NCBI GenBank assembly: GCA_937949525.1
Contig: CALEDT010000024.1
Coordinates: 1 to 64,000, forward strand
From: an uncultured Burkholderiales bacterium
Lineage (GTDB): Bacteria > Pseudomonadota > Gammaproteobacteria > Burkholderiales > Thiobacillaceae
Direction: 5' to 3'
Length of the DNA stretch: 64,000 nucleotides
A program made the position numbers and the translations under genes. The number at the start of each line of letters is the position of its first letter. Position 1 is the first letter of the stretch. Shown piece after piece: positions 1-9,900 of the stretch. The notes beneath the pieces are model-generated. The model worked only from the letters and a program-made list of their open reading frames with translations, was not told the origin of the DNA and did not search any database.

Positions 1-50
1 GATTGCAGGCCAAGGGCGGCGGTGAACAGGGTTTCAACAGGCAGGTTCAT
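1..50 (-). CDS. Probable ISL3-family transposase, first 16 codons only
   Basis: An ATG at 50-48 on the minus strand opens a frame that reads MNLPVETLFTAALGLQ and leaves the window at base 1. The pattern L-F-T-x-A-L-G-L-Q within the first 16 residues resembles the N terminus of ISL3-family transposases, where an (S/P)PW motif normally follows just outside this window. Between it and the metZ stop there is a possible element end: on the minus strand TCTTTACC followed by ACCGA at about 157-145. Neither the far end nor a target duplication is visible. The family call rests on this short motif only; it could be another protein with a similar start. Confidence 0.45.
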   Translation of the reverse strand, partial: MNLPVETLFTAALGLQ

Positions 51-186
51 GGTCAGCTTCACAGTCAGGGGGCTGCCCGCATTGGACCAGCTCCGTCATC
101 GTTTATGAAGTCAAGTTCCACTCGAAACGGCATAGAGCCAAGAGTCGGTGGTAAAGAGGATACCGCCGCGACATGCCCCCCGTCGT

Positions 187-1355
187 TTACAGCGCCACGA
201 GCCCCCGCTGCAAGTCTTCCTTGAGATCGTCCGGATGTTCCAGGCCCACGGCGATGCGTACCAGGCCGTCGCCAATGCCGGCGGCCGCGCGTTGTTCCGC
301 GCTCATGCGGCTGTGTGTGGTGCTGGCGGGGTGAGTGATGGTGGTGCGGGTGTCGCCCAGGTTGGCGGTGATCGACATGACCCGGGTGGCGTCGATGACG
401 CGCCAGGCGGCGTCCTTGCCGCCGGCCAGTTCGAAGGCGACGATGCCGCCGCCGTTGCGTTGCTGCGTCATGGCCAACGCGTGCTGCGGGTGGGAGGCGA
501 GGCCGGGGTAATACACGCGCGCCACCTTGGGATGGATTTCCAACCAGGCAGCCAGTTCCCGCGCATGTGCGGCGTGTGCGCGCATGCGCAGGTCCAGGGT
601 TTCCAGGCCCTTGAACAGCACCCAGGCGTTGAACGCGGACAGCGTGGGACCGGCGGTGCGCAGGAAGGTGTACACGCCGTCCAGCAGGGTCTGGCTGCCG
701 AGCACGGCACCGCCCAGCACCCTGCCCTGCCCGTCCAGGTACTTGGTGGCGGAGTGGATGACCAGGTCGGCACCCAGCGCCAGCGGTTTTTGCAGCGCCG
801 GCGTGCAGAAGCAGTTGTCCACCGCCAGCAGGATGTCGCGCCGGTGGGCGATGGCGGCCAGGGCGGCGATGTCGCTGACTTCCGTGAGCGGGTTGGATGG
901 CGATTCGACGAAGAACAGCCGGGTTTCCGGCCGGATGGCGTCGCGCCACTGGTCCGGGTCGGTGGGCGAGACGAAGGTGGTTGTCACGCCGAAGCGCCCG
1001 AGGATGTTCTGCAACAACTGCACGGTGGAGCCGAAAATGGCGCGCGAGGCGACGATGTGTTCGCCGGCACGCAGGAGCCCCATGACCGTGGCGAGGATGG
1101 CGGCCATGCCGCTGGCGAACGCGACGCAGCGTTCGGCGCCTTCCAGTGCGGCCAGGCGCTGTTCGAACATGGTCACGCTGGGGTTGGTGAAGCGCGCGTA
1201 GATGTTGCCGGGCTGCTCGCCGGAGAAGCGCGCGGCGGCTTCGGCGGCGCTGCCGAACACGAAGCTGGAGGTGAGATACAGCGCCTCGGAGTGTTCCTGG
1301 AATTCGCTGCGCAGGGTGCCGGCGCGTACCGCGAGGGTTTCGGGGTGCAGGGTCA

Positions 1356-1356
<1 letters not shown>
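187..1356 (-). CDS. metZ: O-succinylhomoserine sulfhydrylase
   Basis: PLP enzyme of the Cys/Met metabolism (cystathionine gamma-synthase) family. It makes homocysteine directly from O-succinylhomoserine and sulfide, in the cytoplasm. The 389-residue length is usual for the family. The PLP lysine is Lys205 in SATKYLDGQGR, and the residues NCFCTPALQKPL before it are typical of the family. The ATG shares its A with the purF stop (TGATG at 1358-1354). No Shine-Dalgarno sequence is visible, so translation is probably coupled to purF. The purF-metZ pairing is the Pseudomonas-type arrangement and favours MetZ over MetB. The stop lies within about 30 bases of a possible insertion-sequence end. Confidence 0.93.
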
Positions 1357-2873
<1,517 letters not shown>

Positions 2874-2915
2874 GCTGGCCGTTCCTGCTCAGGATGGGGA
2901 GGGGACGAGACGGAC

Positions 2916-2944
2916 GCCGTTCAGGTGTCGATCGACCTGACGGC
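2916..2944. repeat. Inverted repeat in the dedD-purF gap
   Basis: GCCG, one T (the second T bulges) and CAGGT pair with ACCTGACGGC around an 8-base centre GTCGATCG that is itself palindromic. The hairpin lies 43 bases upstream of the purF start. No T run follows on the minus strand, so it is a poor Rho-independent terminator. It may be a partial terminator, an RNA-processing site, or a regulator site. No function is proved by sequence. Confidence 0.4.
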
Positions 2945-2970
2945 CGCCGCTGGCGGGCGCGCGCATGGCG

Positions 2971-3675
2971 TCATCCGCTCAATATCACCGGCGTGAATCC
3001 ACGTTCACGCAGGCGGTTCTGCAAGGCACGCGCGGCGTCCTGGCCGCGCACCGGGCCGACGCGCACGCGGTACTGGCCGTTGCCACCGGTGATCAGCACG
3101 TCGAACCCGGCCTCGCGCACCTTGCGCGCCAGCGCGTTGGCGTTGGCTTCGCTGCCGAAGGCGCCCAACTGCAGGTAGTACACGCGGGCATCGACGTCTG
3201 CCGGTGAGCGCTCCTCCGCCACTGCGGAGGGCGCCGGCGCCACGCGCGCGGCAGCGGGGGCGTCGCGGGTTGCCGTGGTGGAAGTTGCAGCCGGCGCGGA
3301 TACGGCAGGCGGCGCGGACGACGCGCGGGCCGGAGGCGGCGTAACCGCCGGCGCGGCGGGCGGTGGAGCCGGGGTCGCAACCGCCGAAGGGGGCGTTGGT
3401 GCCGGCGAGGTAGGTGCCGGCGGCGCCGGCAGGGTCGGCTCGGCGACCTGCGCCGGGGGCTCGGGTGATGGCGCCGGCTGGAGCGGGGTGTCGAACGGGG
3501 TATCCCGCTCCGGGATGCGGATGTCCACATCCGGCCCGAGCGGTTTCGGATCCGGATCGAACAGCATGGGCAACAGCACGAAGGCGGACAGCGCGATCGC
3601 CACGGCGCCCACCAGTCGCCGCCGCGCCCGCCTGCGTAGCGCCAGCTCTTCCTGGGTTACGACGGTGTCAGCCAT
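2971..3675 (-). CDS. dedD: SPOR-domain cell-division protein, DedD-like
   Basis: Inner-membrane protein of 234 residues. It has a basic cytoplasmic N terminus (RRRARRR), one membrane helix at about 21-38, a long Pro/Ala-rich periplasmic linker, and a C-terminal SPOR domain (about 160-234, starting ARVYYLQLGAFGSEANA). SPOR domains bind denuded septal peptidoglycan, so the likely role is in division. The open frame extends upstream, but the ATG at 3675 ([10 protein letters not shown]) gives the family-like N terminus. It overlaps the folC stop by 8 bases, suggesting coupling. The dedD position between folC and purF is conserved in gammaproteobacteria. Confidence 0.85.
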   Translation of the reverse strand: MADTVVTQEELALRRRARRRLVGAVAIALSAFVLLPMLFDPDPKPLGPDVDIRIPERDTPFDTPLQPAPSPEPPAQVAEPTLPAPPAPTSPAPTPPSAVATPAPPPAAPAVTPPPARASSAPPAVSAPAATSTTATRDAPAAARVAPAPSAVAEERSPADVDARVYYLQLGAFGSEANANALARKVREAGFDVLITGGNGQYRVRVGPVRGQDAARALQNRLRERGFTPVILSG

Positions 3676-4927
3676 GGGTCTGGATGTACGCGAGGACTTC
3701 CGCCACGGTATGGAAGGAACCGAAAGCGAGAATTGTATCAGCCGGTCCGGCGCGCTGGCATGCGCCCGTCCAGGCATCGGCCACGCCTGCGTAGGCGGTG
3801 TGCGCGCAATCGAGCGCGCGCAGGCGGCCAGCCAAGCCATCGCCGCCGAGCCCGCGCGGCCCGCTCAAGCCGGCGCAGTGCCAGTGCCGCACATGGGGCT
3901 TCAGCGTGGCGAGCACGCCATCCACGTCCTTGTCGGCCAGCATGGCACACACCGCATGCACCTCGCCAGCGGGCGGCAGACCGGTCAGATTGGCGGCAAG
4001 CGCGCGCGCGGCGTGCGGGTTGTGGGCGACGTCGAGCACGCGCAGCGGCCGCTGGCCGATGATCTGGAAACGGCCGGGCTGGCGCGCTTGGGCAAGACCG
4101 GCGCGCACGGCCTTGACCTCGACCGGCAGACGCGCGCGCAGGCCGTCCAGCGCGGCGATGGCGCAGGCGGCGTTGGCGTATTGATGCGCGCCGGGCATGG
4201 CGGGCTGCGGCAACGCCGGGTAGGTCGCTGCGCCGATCCGGCACAGCCAGGCGGACGCGCCCGGCTCGATACGAATGTCCACACCGAAGCGCAGCAGGTG
4301 CGCGCCGATGGCGTGCGCGTGGTCGATCAGCGTCGGCGGCGGATCGGCGTCGCCGCAGATGGCCGGTCGGCCTCCGCGGAAGATGCCGGCTTTTTCGAAG
4401 CCGATGGCGGCGCGCGTGTCGCCCAAGTACTGCTGATGATCCAGATCGACGCTGCTGACCACGGCGCAATCGGCATCCCAGACGTTGACCGCGTCGAGGC
4501 GGCCGCCCATGCCCACTTCCAGCACGGCGACATCGACGCCGGCGCGCGCGAACAGCCACATGGCCGCCAGCGTGCCCTGCTCGAAGTAGGTCAGCGGCAC
4601 CTCCCCGCGCGCCGCTTCCACGGCAGCGAGCGCTTCCACCAGGGCGGCATCGTCGGCTTCGACGCCGGCGATGCGCACGCGCTCGTTGTAGCGCAACAGA
4701 TGCGGCGAGGTGTAGCAGCCGACGCGGTAGCCTGAGGCCAGCAGCATGGCCTCCAGATAGGCACATACCGATCCCTTGCCGTTGGTGCCGCCGACGCTGA
4801 ACAGCGGAAAAAGCGGATGCAGCGCGAGACGGTCGCGCACCACGGCCACGCGTTCCAGCCCCAGCATGATCGGCTCGCGCTGGCGGGCTTCCAGCGCGCG
4901 CAGCCAGTCGGCGAGGGTGGTGGTCAA
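3668..4927 (-). CDS. folC: Bifunctional folylpolyglutamate / dihydrofolate synthase
   Basis: Adds glutamate to dihydropteroate and to folates, using ATP. The Mur-ligase-type fold shows the P-loop region [15 protein letters not shown], then [27 protein letters not shown] and [13 protein letters not shown]. The start is chosen as TTG at 4927: it overlaps the accD stop (TTGA), gives 419 residues as expected, and there is no ATG in frame between it and the P-loop. The frame stays open far upstream through accD, which is an out-of-frame shadow. accD-folC-dedD is a conserved order. Confidence 0.92.
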   Translation of the reverse strand: MTTTLADWLRALEARQREPIMLGLERVAVVRDRLALHPLFPLFSVGGTNGKGSVCAYLEAMLLASGYRVGCYTSPHLLRYNERVRIAGVEADDAALVEALAAVEAARGEVPLTYFEQGTLAAMWLFARAGVDVAVLEVGMGGRLDAVNVWDADCAVVSSVDLDHQQYLGDTRAAIGFEKAGIFRGGRPAICGDADPPPTLIDHAHAIGAHLLRFGVDIRIEPGASAWLCRIGAATYPALPQPAMPGAHQYANAACAIAALDGLRARLPVEVKAVRAGLAQARQPGRFQIIGQRPLRVLDVAHNPHAARALAANLTGLPPAGEVHAVCAMLADKDVDGVLATLKPHVRHWHCAGLSGPRGLGGDGLAGRLRALDCAHTAYAGVADAWTGACQRAGPADTILAFGSFHTVAEVLAYIQTHG

Positions 4928-5784
4928 TTCGGCCGCAGATTCATCAGTTGGGCGCACAGCCGCGCCAGCGTGGCCTTCAGCTCGCGACGATCGACGATCA
5001 GATCGATGGCGCCATGCTCGACCAGGAACTCGGCGCGCTGGAAGCCTTCCGGCAGTTTTTCGCGCACGGTCTGCTCGATCACGCGCGGGCCGGCAAATCC
5101 GATCAGCGCCTTCGGTTCGGCGACGATGACGTCGCCGAGCATGGCAAAGCTGGCCGACACGCCGCCCATGGTCGGGTCGGTCAGTACCGAGATGAACGGC
5201 AGCCGGTTGGCGGCGAGCTGGGTCAGGGCTGCGGAGGTCTTCGCCATCTGCATCAGCGAGATCAGGCCCTCCTGCATGCGCGCGCCGCCGCTGGCGGAGA
5301 CGCAGATGAACGGCTTCTTGCCGCGGATGGAGGCTTCCACACCGCGCACGAAACGTTCGCCCACCACCGACCCCATGGAGCCGCCCATGAAACGGAATTC
5401 GAACGCGGCGGCGGTCACCGGCAGGCCGCGCAGCGTGCCTTCCATGACCACCAGCGCGTCGAGTTCGCCGGTTTCCTTGCCGGCGTCTGCCAGACGGTCG
5501 GGATAACGGCGGCTGTCCTTGAAGCGCAGCGCGTCCATGGGCAGCACGTTGGCACCGATCTCGTTGCGGCCATCGGCATCGAGCAGCAGTTCCAGCCGCT
5601 TGCGCGCGCCGACGCGGTGATGGTGACCGCAATGCGGACAGACATGCTGGTTGTTGTCGAGGTCGGCGGCGTACAACACGGCGTCGCAGCTCGGGCATTT
5701 GCTCCACAAGCCCTCGGGCACCACCTTCTTGGCCGATTCGCGCCGTTGGATCTTGGGCGGAATGAGTTTCTGGAACCAGCTCAT
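4924..5784 (-). CDS. accD: Acetyl-CoA carboxylase, carboxyltransferase beta subunit
   Basis: With AccA it transfers the carboxyl group from biotin carrier protein to acetyl-CoA, making malonyl-CoA for fatty acid synthesis. The 286-residue protein has the N-terminal four-cysteine zinc site (Cys30, Cys33, Cys49, Cys52 in KCPSC and VCPHC) followed by a crotonase-like carboxyltransferase domain. GGARMQEG marks the oxyanion-hole region. It lies 9 bases after trpA and overlaps the folC TTG start. Confidence 0.97.
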   Translation of the reverse strand: MSWFQKLIPPKIQRRESAKKVVPEGLWSKCPSCDAVLYAADLDNNQHVCPHCGHHHRVGARKRLELLLDADGRNEIGANVLPMDALRFKDSRRYPDRLADAGKETGELDALVVMEGTLRGLPVTAAAFEFRFMGGSMGSVVGERFVRGVEASIRGKKPFICVSASGGARMQEGLISLMQMAKTSAALTQLAANRLPFISVLTDPTMGGVSASFAMLGDVIVAEPKALIGFAGPRVIEQTVREKLPEGFQRAEFLVEHGAIDLIVDRRELKATLARLCAQLMNLRPN

Positions 5785-5793
5785 GGCGACTCC

Positions 5794-6591
5794 TCAACGG
5801 TCCATGGCGACGCGCACGCCGGCGACGAAGGCGCGCACACGCTCGGCCACGGCGTCGCGCGGCGCGGCCTCGATCTCGCGCACGATACGGCTGCCGATCA
5901 CCACGGCATCGGCCACTTGGGCGACACGGCGCGCGGTGTCCGCGTCGCGGATGCCGAACCCAACCCCCACCGGCAGGCCGGTATGGGCGCGGATCACCGG
6001 CAGACGCGCTGCCACGGCGTCGATGTCCAGGGTAGCCGCGCCGGTCACGCCCTTGAGCGACACGTAGTAGATGAAGCCGCTGGCCAGCCGGGCCACCGCG
6101 TCGACGCGCGTCTCGGCGGTGGTCGGCGACAGCAGGAAGATGGCGTCCAGGCCGCGCGCGCGCAGCGCGGCGACGTAGTCGTCCGCTTCCTCGGGCGGGT
6201 AATCGACGGTCAGCACGCCATCCACGCCCGCGGCGGCGGCGGCCTCGGCAAAGCGGGCCATGCCCATGGCCTCGAGCGGATTGGCGTAGCCCATCAGCAC
6301 CACCGGCGTGTCCGCATCGTCGCGCCGGAACGCCGTAACCATGTCCAGCACCTTACGCAGACTGACCCCCTGGGCCAGCGCACGTTCGGAACTGCGCTGG
6401 ATGGTGGGACCGTCGGCCATGGGGTCGGAGAACGGCACGCCCAGTTCCAGCAGGTCGGCGCCGCCCTGCACCAGCGCGTGCATCAGCGCCACGGTCATAC
6501 CGGGGTTGGGGTCGCCGGCGGTGATGAAGGGAATCAGGGCCTTGCGGCCGCGCGATTTCAAACTGGCGAAAACGCCGGGAATTCGGCTCAT
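5794..6591 (-). CDS. trpA: Tryptophan synthase alpha chain
   Basis: Cleaves indole-3-glycerol phosphate and channels indole to TrpB. The 265-residue TIM barrel has the catalytic acids Glu49 ([11 protein letters not shown]) and Asp60 (MADGP) at the usual positions. The ATG at 6591 ([11 protein letters not shown]) is the family-like start. It is separated from trpB by an 80-base gap that carries a six-T run on the minus strand but no clear stem. Its end is 9 bases before accD. Confidence 0.97.
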   Translation of the reverse strand: MSRIPGVFASLKSRGRKALIPFITAGDPNPGMTVALMHALVQGGADLLELGVPFSDPMADGPTIQRSSERALAQGVSLRKVLDMVTAFRRDDADTPVVLMGYANPLEAMGMARFAEAAAAAGVDGVLTVDYPPEEADDYVAALRARGLDAIFLLSPTTAETRVDAVARLASGFIYYVSLKGVTGAATLDIDAVAARLPVIRAHTGLPVGVGFGIRDADTARRVAQVADAVVIGSRIVREIEAAPRDAVAERVRAFVAGVRVAMDR

Positions 6592-6671
6592 GAGGTCATT
6601 GCTTCCAAAAAAGGGCGTCGCGCGGGACGTTCGCTTGGTTCGCTCGTGTCTCGTTTCGCACGCCCATCGGT

Positions 6672-7871
6672 CTACAGCGTGATACCGGACAACGCCGCCA
6701 CCGTGTTGATGTCCTTGTCGCCCCGTCCGGACAGGTTGACCAGCAGTACCTTGTCCTTGTCCAGGGTCGCCGCCAGCTTGCCGGCGTAGGCCACGGCGTG
6801 GCTGGATTCCAGCGCCGGGATGATGCCCTCGTAGCGGCACAGGTCGTGGAACGCGGCCATCGCCTCGTCGTCGGTGACGCTCACGTATTCGGCGCGGCCG
6901 CTGTCCTTCAGGTAGCTGTGCTCCGGGCCGACGCCCGGATAGTCGAGGCCGGCGGACACCGAATGGGTCTCGATCACCTGACCGTCGGCGTCCTGCATCA
7001 GATAGGAGCGGAAGCCGTGCAGCACGCCGGGCGTGCCGGCGGCCAGGGGCGCGGCGTGCTTGCCGCTGGCGATGCCGTGCCCCGCCGCCTCGACGCCGAT
7101 CAGGCGCACCTCGTCGTGGGGAATGTAGGGGTGGAACAAACCGATGGCATTGGAGCCGCCGCCGACGCAGGCGATCACCGCGTCGGGCTGGCGGCCGATC
7201 ATCTCCGGCATCTGCGCCCGGACCTCGTTGCCGATGACGCACTGGAAGTCGCGCACCAGCATGGGATAGGGATGCGGGCCGGCGGCGGTGCCGAGCACGT
7301 AGAAGGTGGATTCGACGTTGGTGACCCAGTCGCGCATGGCTTCGTTGAGCGCGTCCTTGAGCGTCTTCGAGCCGGACTCCACCGGCACTACGGTGGCGCC
7401 CAGCAGTTTCATGCGGAACACGTTGGGCGCCTGCCGCTTGACGTCCTCGGCACCCATGTAGACCACGCATTCCATGCCGTAGCGCGCGGCAATGGTGGCA
7501 GTGGCCACACCATGCTGACCGGCGCCGGTCTCGGCGATCACCCGACGTTTGCCCATGTGGCGCGCGAGCAGAGCCTGACCGACGGTGTTGTTGATCTTGT
7601 GCGCGCCGGTATGGTTGAGATCCTCGCGCTTCAGATAGATCTGCGCCCCGCCGCAGTGCTCCGAATAGCGGCGGGCATGGTAGATCGGGCTGGGTCGGCC
7701 GACGTAGTGCTTGAGCTCGTGGGCGAACTCGGCCTGGAAGGCCGGATCGTCCTTCAGGCGCAGGTAGGCGTCCTTCAACTCGTCCAGCGCCGCCATCAGC
7801 GTCTCGGCGACGAACACGCCGCCGTAAGGGCCGAAATGCCCGCGCGCGTCGGGCAGGTCATACATCCGCAT
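6672..7871 (-). CDS. trpB: Tryptophan synthase beta chain
   Basis: PLP enzyme that condenses indole with serine to give tryptophan. It has 399 residues, with the PLP lysine Lys92 in HTGAHKINN and the glycine-rich phosphate site [10 protein letters not shown]. Two starts are possible, MRMYDL at 7871 or the second Met at 7865; both overlap the trpF stop. Presence of trpBA between trpF and accD fits many gamma- and betaproteobacteria, whereas Pseudomonas has moved trpBA elsewhere. Confidence 0.98.
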   Translation of the reverse strand: MRMYDLPDARGHFGPYGGVFVAETLMAALDELKDAYLRLKDDPAFQAEFAHELKHYVGRPSPIYHARRYSEHCGGAQIYLKREDLNHTGAHKINNTVGQALLARHMGKRRVIAETGAGQHGVATATIAARYGMECVVYMGAEDVKRQAPNVFRMKLLGATVVPVESGSKTLKDALNEAMRDWVTNVESTFYVLGTAAGPHPYPMLVRDFQCVIGNEVRAQMPEMIGRQPDAVIACVGGGSNAIGLFHPYIPHDEVRLIGVEAAGHGIASGKHAAPLAAGTPGVLHGFRSYLMQDADGQVIETHSVSAGLDYPGVGPEHSYLKDSGRAEYVSVTDDEAMAAFHDLCRYEGIIPALESSHAVAYAGKLAATLDKDKVLLVNLSGRGDKDINTVAALSGITL

Positions 7872-8478
7872 TGCGAACCTCTTTCATGAAAGCGGCGATG
7901 CGCGCCGCATCCTTGATGCCCTTGGTGACTTCCACGCCACTGCTGACATCCACCGCCCACGGCCGCACCTGGCGCACGGCGGAGGCGACGTTGGCGGGCG
8001 AAAGACCGCCGGCGAGAATGACCGGCCGGGGCAGCGCCACCGGTATCAATGACCAGTCGAAGCGCTCACCGGTGCCGCCATGCGCGGCTTCGCTCCAGGC
8101 ATCCAGCAGCAGCCCACGCGCATCGGCATACGAGGTCGCGGATTGTAGCAAATCGACCCCGGCTCTCACCCGCACCGCCTTGATGTAGGGCGCGCCGAAC
8201 GCGCGGCAGAACGCCGGCGCCTCCTCGCCATGGAATTGCAGCAGGTCCGGGCGCACGCCGGTCAGCACGGCATGCACCCGCTCGGGCTCCGGGTTGACGA
8301 ACAAGGCCACGGTGCTGACGAACGGCGGCAGTACGTGGACGATGTCCGCTGCCTGCGCGATGCCGACGTTGCGCGGGCTGGCGGCATGAAACACCAGGCC
8401 GATGGCATCGACGCCCGCCTGCGCCGCGGCCAGACCGTCCTCGACGCGGGTGATGCCGCAGACTTTCACACGGGTCAT
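7858..8478 (-). CDS. trpF: Phosphoribosylanthranilate isomerase
   Basis: Amadori isomerase of tryptophan synthesis, 206 residues. The N terminus VKVCGITR carries the catalytic cysteine, and the C-terminal half has the phosphate-binding [11 protein letters not shown] and the DVSSGVE motif with its catalytic Asp. The start forms an ATGA overlap with the truA stop, and the stop overlaps trpB by 14 bases, so truA-trpF-trpB are very likely translated from one mRNA. Confidence 0.97.
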   Translation of the reverse strand: MTRVKVCGITRVEDGLAAAQAGVDAIGLVFHAASPRNVGIAQAADIVHVLPPFVSTVALFVNPEPERVHAVLTGVRPDLLQFHGEEAPAFCRAFGAPYIKAVRVRAGVDLLQSATSYADARGLLLDAWSEAAHGGTGERFDWSLIPVALPRPVILAGGLSPANVASAVRQVRPWAVDVSSGVEVTKGIKDAARIAAFMKEVRNADV

Positions 8479-9290
8479 GGCAGGGATGTTTCCGGATACT
8501 CAGGCATGGGGCTGAAGGTCTGCCGGCGCGCGCCCGGCAGGGCATGGCGCGCATCGTACTCCACTCCGGCCAGATAGAGGCCGTCGGCGGCGGCCGTGGC
8601 GGCCGCGCGGGTACGGTCGCGCGACGCCAGCAGCTCGTCGATCCATGACGGCGGACGACGACGCTGACCCACCCACAACAACGCGCCGACCATGTTGCGT
8701 ACCTGATGGTGCAGGAAAGCGTTGGCGCAGAAATCGAAGTACAGGAATGTGCCAGCGCGCGTCAGTGTGGCCTCACGCAACTGGCGCACCGGTGTGCGCG
8801 CCTGGCAGGCGGCCGCGCGGAAGGCCGAGAAATCATGCGTGCCGACCAGGCGTGCGGCGGCGTCGCGCATGGCCTCCTGGTCGAGCTCATCGTGCGACCA
8901 GCCAACGCGCCCAGCCAGCAGCGCCGGACGCACCGCATGGTTGAGCAGCACGTAGCGGTAGCGGCGCGCCAAGGCGCCGTAACGCGCATGGAAATCCGGC
9001 GCCACCGCACGCGCCCACAATACCGCCATGCCTTGCGGCAGATGGGAATTGACGCCGCGCACCCAGGCTTGTATCGGGCGCGGGTGGATCGCGTCGAAGT
9101 GCACGACCTGAGCCAGAGCGTGCACGCCGGCATCGGTACGGCCGGCCACCACGGTGTCGACGGCGCCGCCATGCACGCACGCGAGCGCCGCTTCCAGATG
9201 ATCCTGCACGGCGCAGCCGTGCGGCTGCGTCTGCCAGCCACAGAATGCGCGGCCGTCGTACTCGAGGCCGATGGCTATGCGCTGAACCAT
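8475..9290 (-). CDS. truA: tRNA pseudouridine synthase A
   Basis: Isomerises U38-U40 in the anticodon arm of tRNA. The catalytic aspartate is Asp53 in GRTDAGVHA, and the C-terminal FLHHQVRNMVGALL motif is conserved. The start is taken at 9290 (MVQRIAIGLEYDG, 271 residues); ATG 9296, two codons upstream, is equally possible. Either start lies inside the end of the preceding membrane-protein gene, so they are probably coupled. The position between fimV and trpF is conserved in gammaproteobacteria. Confidence 0.96.
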   Translation of the reverse strand: MVQRIAIGLEYDGRAFCGWQTQPHGCAVQDHLEAALACVHGGAVDTVVAGRTDAGVHALAQVVHFDAIHPRPIQAWVRGVNSHLPQGMAVLWARAVAPDFHARYGALARRYRYVLLNHAVRPALLAGRVGWSHDELDQEAMRDAAARLVGTHDFSAFRAAACQARTPVRQLREATLTRAGTFLYFDFCANAFLHHQVRNMVGALLWVGQRRRPPSWIDELLASRDRTRAAATAAADGLYLAGVEYDARHALPGARRQTFSPMPEYPETSLP

Positions 9291-9889
9291 GGCCATGACA
9301 GCACGACGGCGAAGCCGACCGGAACCAGAACGTCGCCCAACCGCGCCGGGGTGCATTCGATACGGATGATCTCGGGCATGTTCGGCACCGCTGTCTCGTC
9401 CAGCAACCCGCGCAACAGCGGCCGTCCGCGTTCCATGCGCTCGATCGCCTGCAAGGTCAGACCGAGGCGCAGCGCGACGCGCTCGGCCGGCACGCCCAGG
9501 CGCGCCAGCGGCGCGAGCAACCCATACAGACCACCCAGCAACCGGCCGGGGGAGAGCCGCAACACCAGCAGGTCGAGCCAGAGCAACAGTGCCAGCAGAC
9601 GCAACGCCTGAGCTGCACCGTGCTGCGCGCCTTCAAGACTGGGCGACCACGTGTCGAGCGCCGGCCACAGCGCCACACCGGGGAGGCTGTAGGCATAGCC
9701 CAGGATCAGCACCAGGAACAACCAACGGGTCCGCCACACCAGCCGCCCGACACGGGCGCCGCGCGGCAACGCGGCCAGACCGGCGAGCAGCGCAAGCGCC
9801 AAGGTCCAGGTGATCGGCAGCCCGGGCATTGCCAGGGCCACCAGCAGGTAGACGACGATGCGTGAAGCCGGGTGCAGTGAAAAAGGCAA
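9275..9889 (-). CDS. Putative CbiQ/EcfT-like integral membrane protein
   Basis: A hydrophobic 204-residue protein with about four to five membrane segments. Clear ones lie near 8-35, 52-72, 95-112, 118-130 and at the C terminus. The opening L-H-P-A-S-R followed by a long apolar helix resembles the T components of energy-coupling-factor transporters. I see no second clear family motif and no ATPase or substrate-binding partner nearby. It follows fimV by 11 bases and overlaps truA. Function unknown; the family guess is weak. Confidence 0.6.
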   Translation of the reverse strand: MPFSLHPASRIVVYLLVALAMPGLPITWTLALALLAGLAALPRGARVGRLVWRTRWLFLVLILGYAYSLPGVALWPALDTWSPSLEGAQHGAAQALRLLALLLWLDLLVLRLSPGRLLGGLYGLLAPLARLGVPAERVALRLGLTLQAIERMERGRPLLRGLLDETAVPNMPEIIRIECTPARLGDVLVPVGFAVVLSWPWFSA

Positions 9890-9900
9890 CGGCGCCCGGG

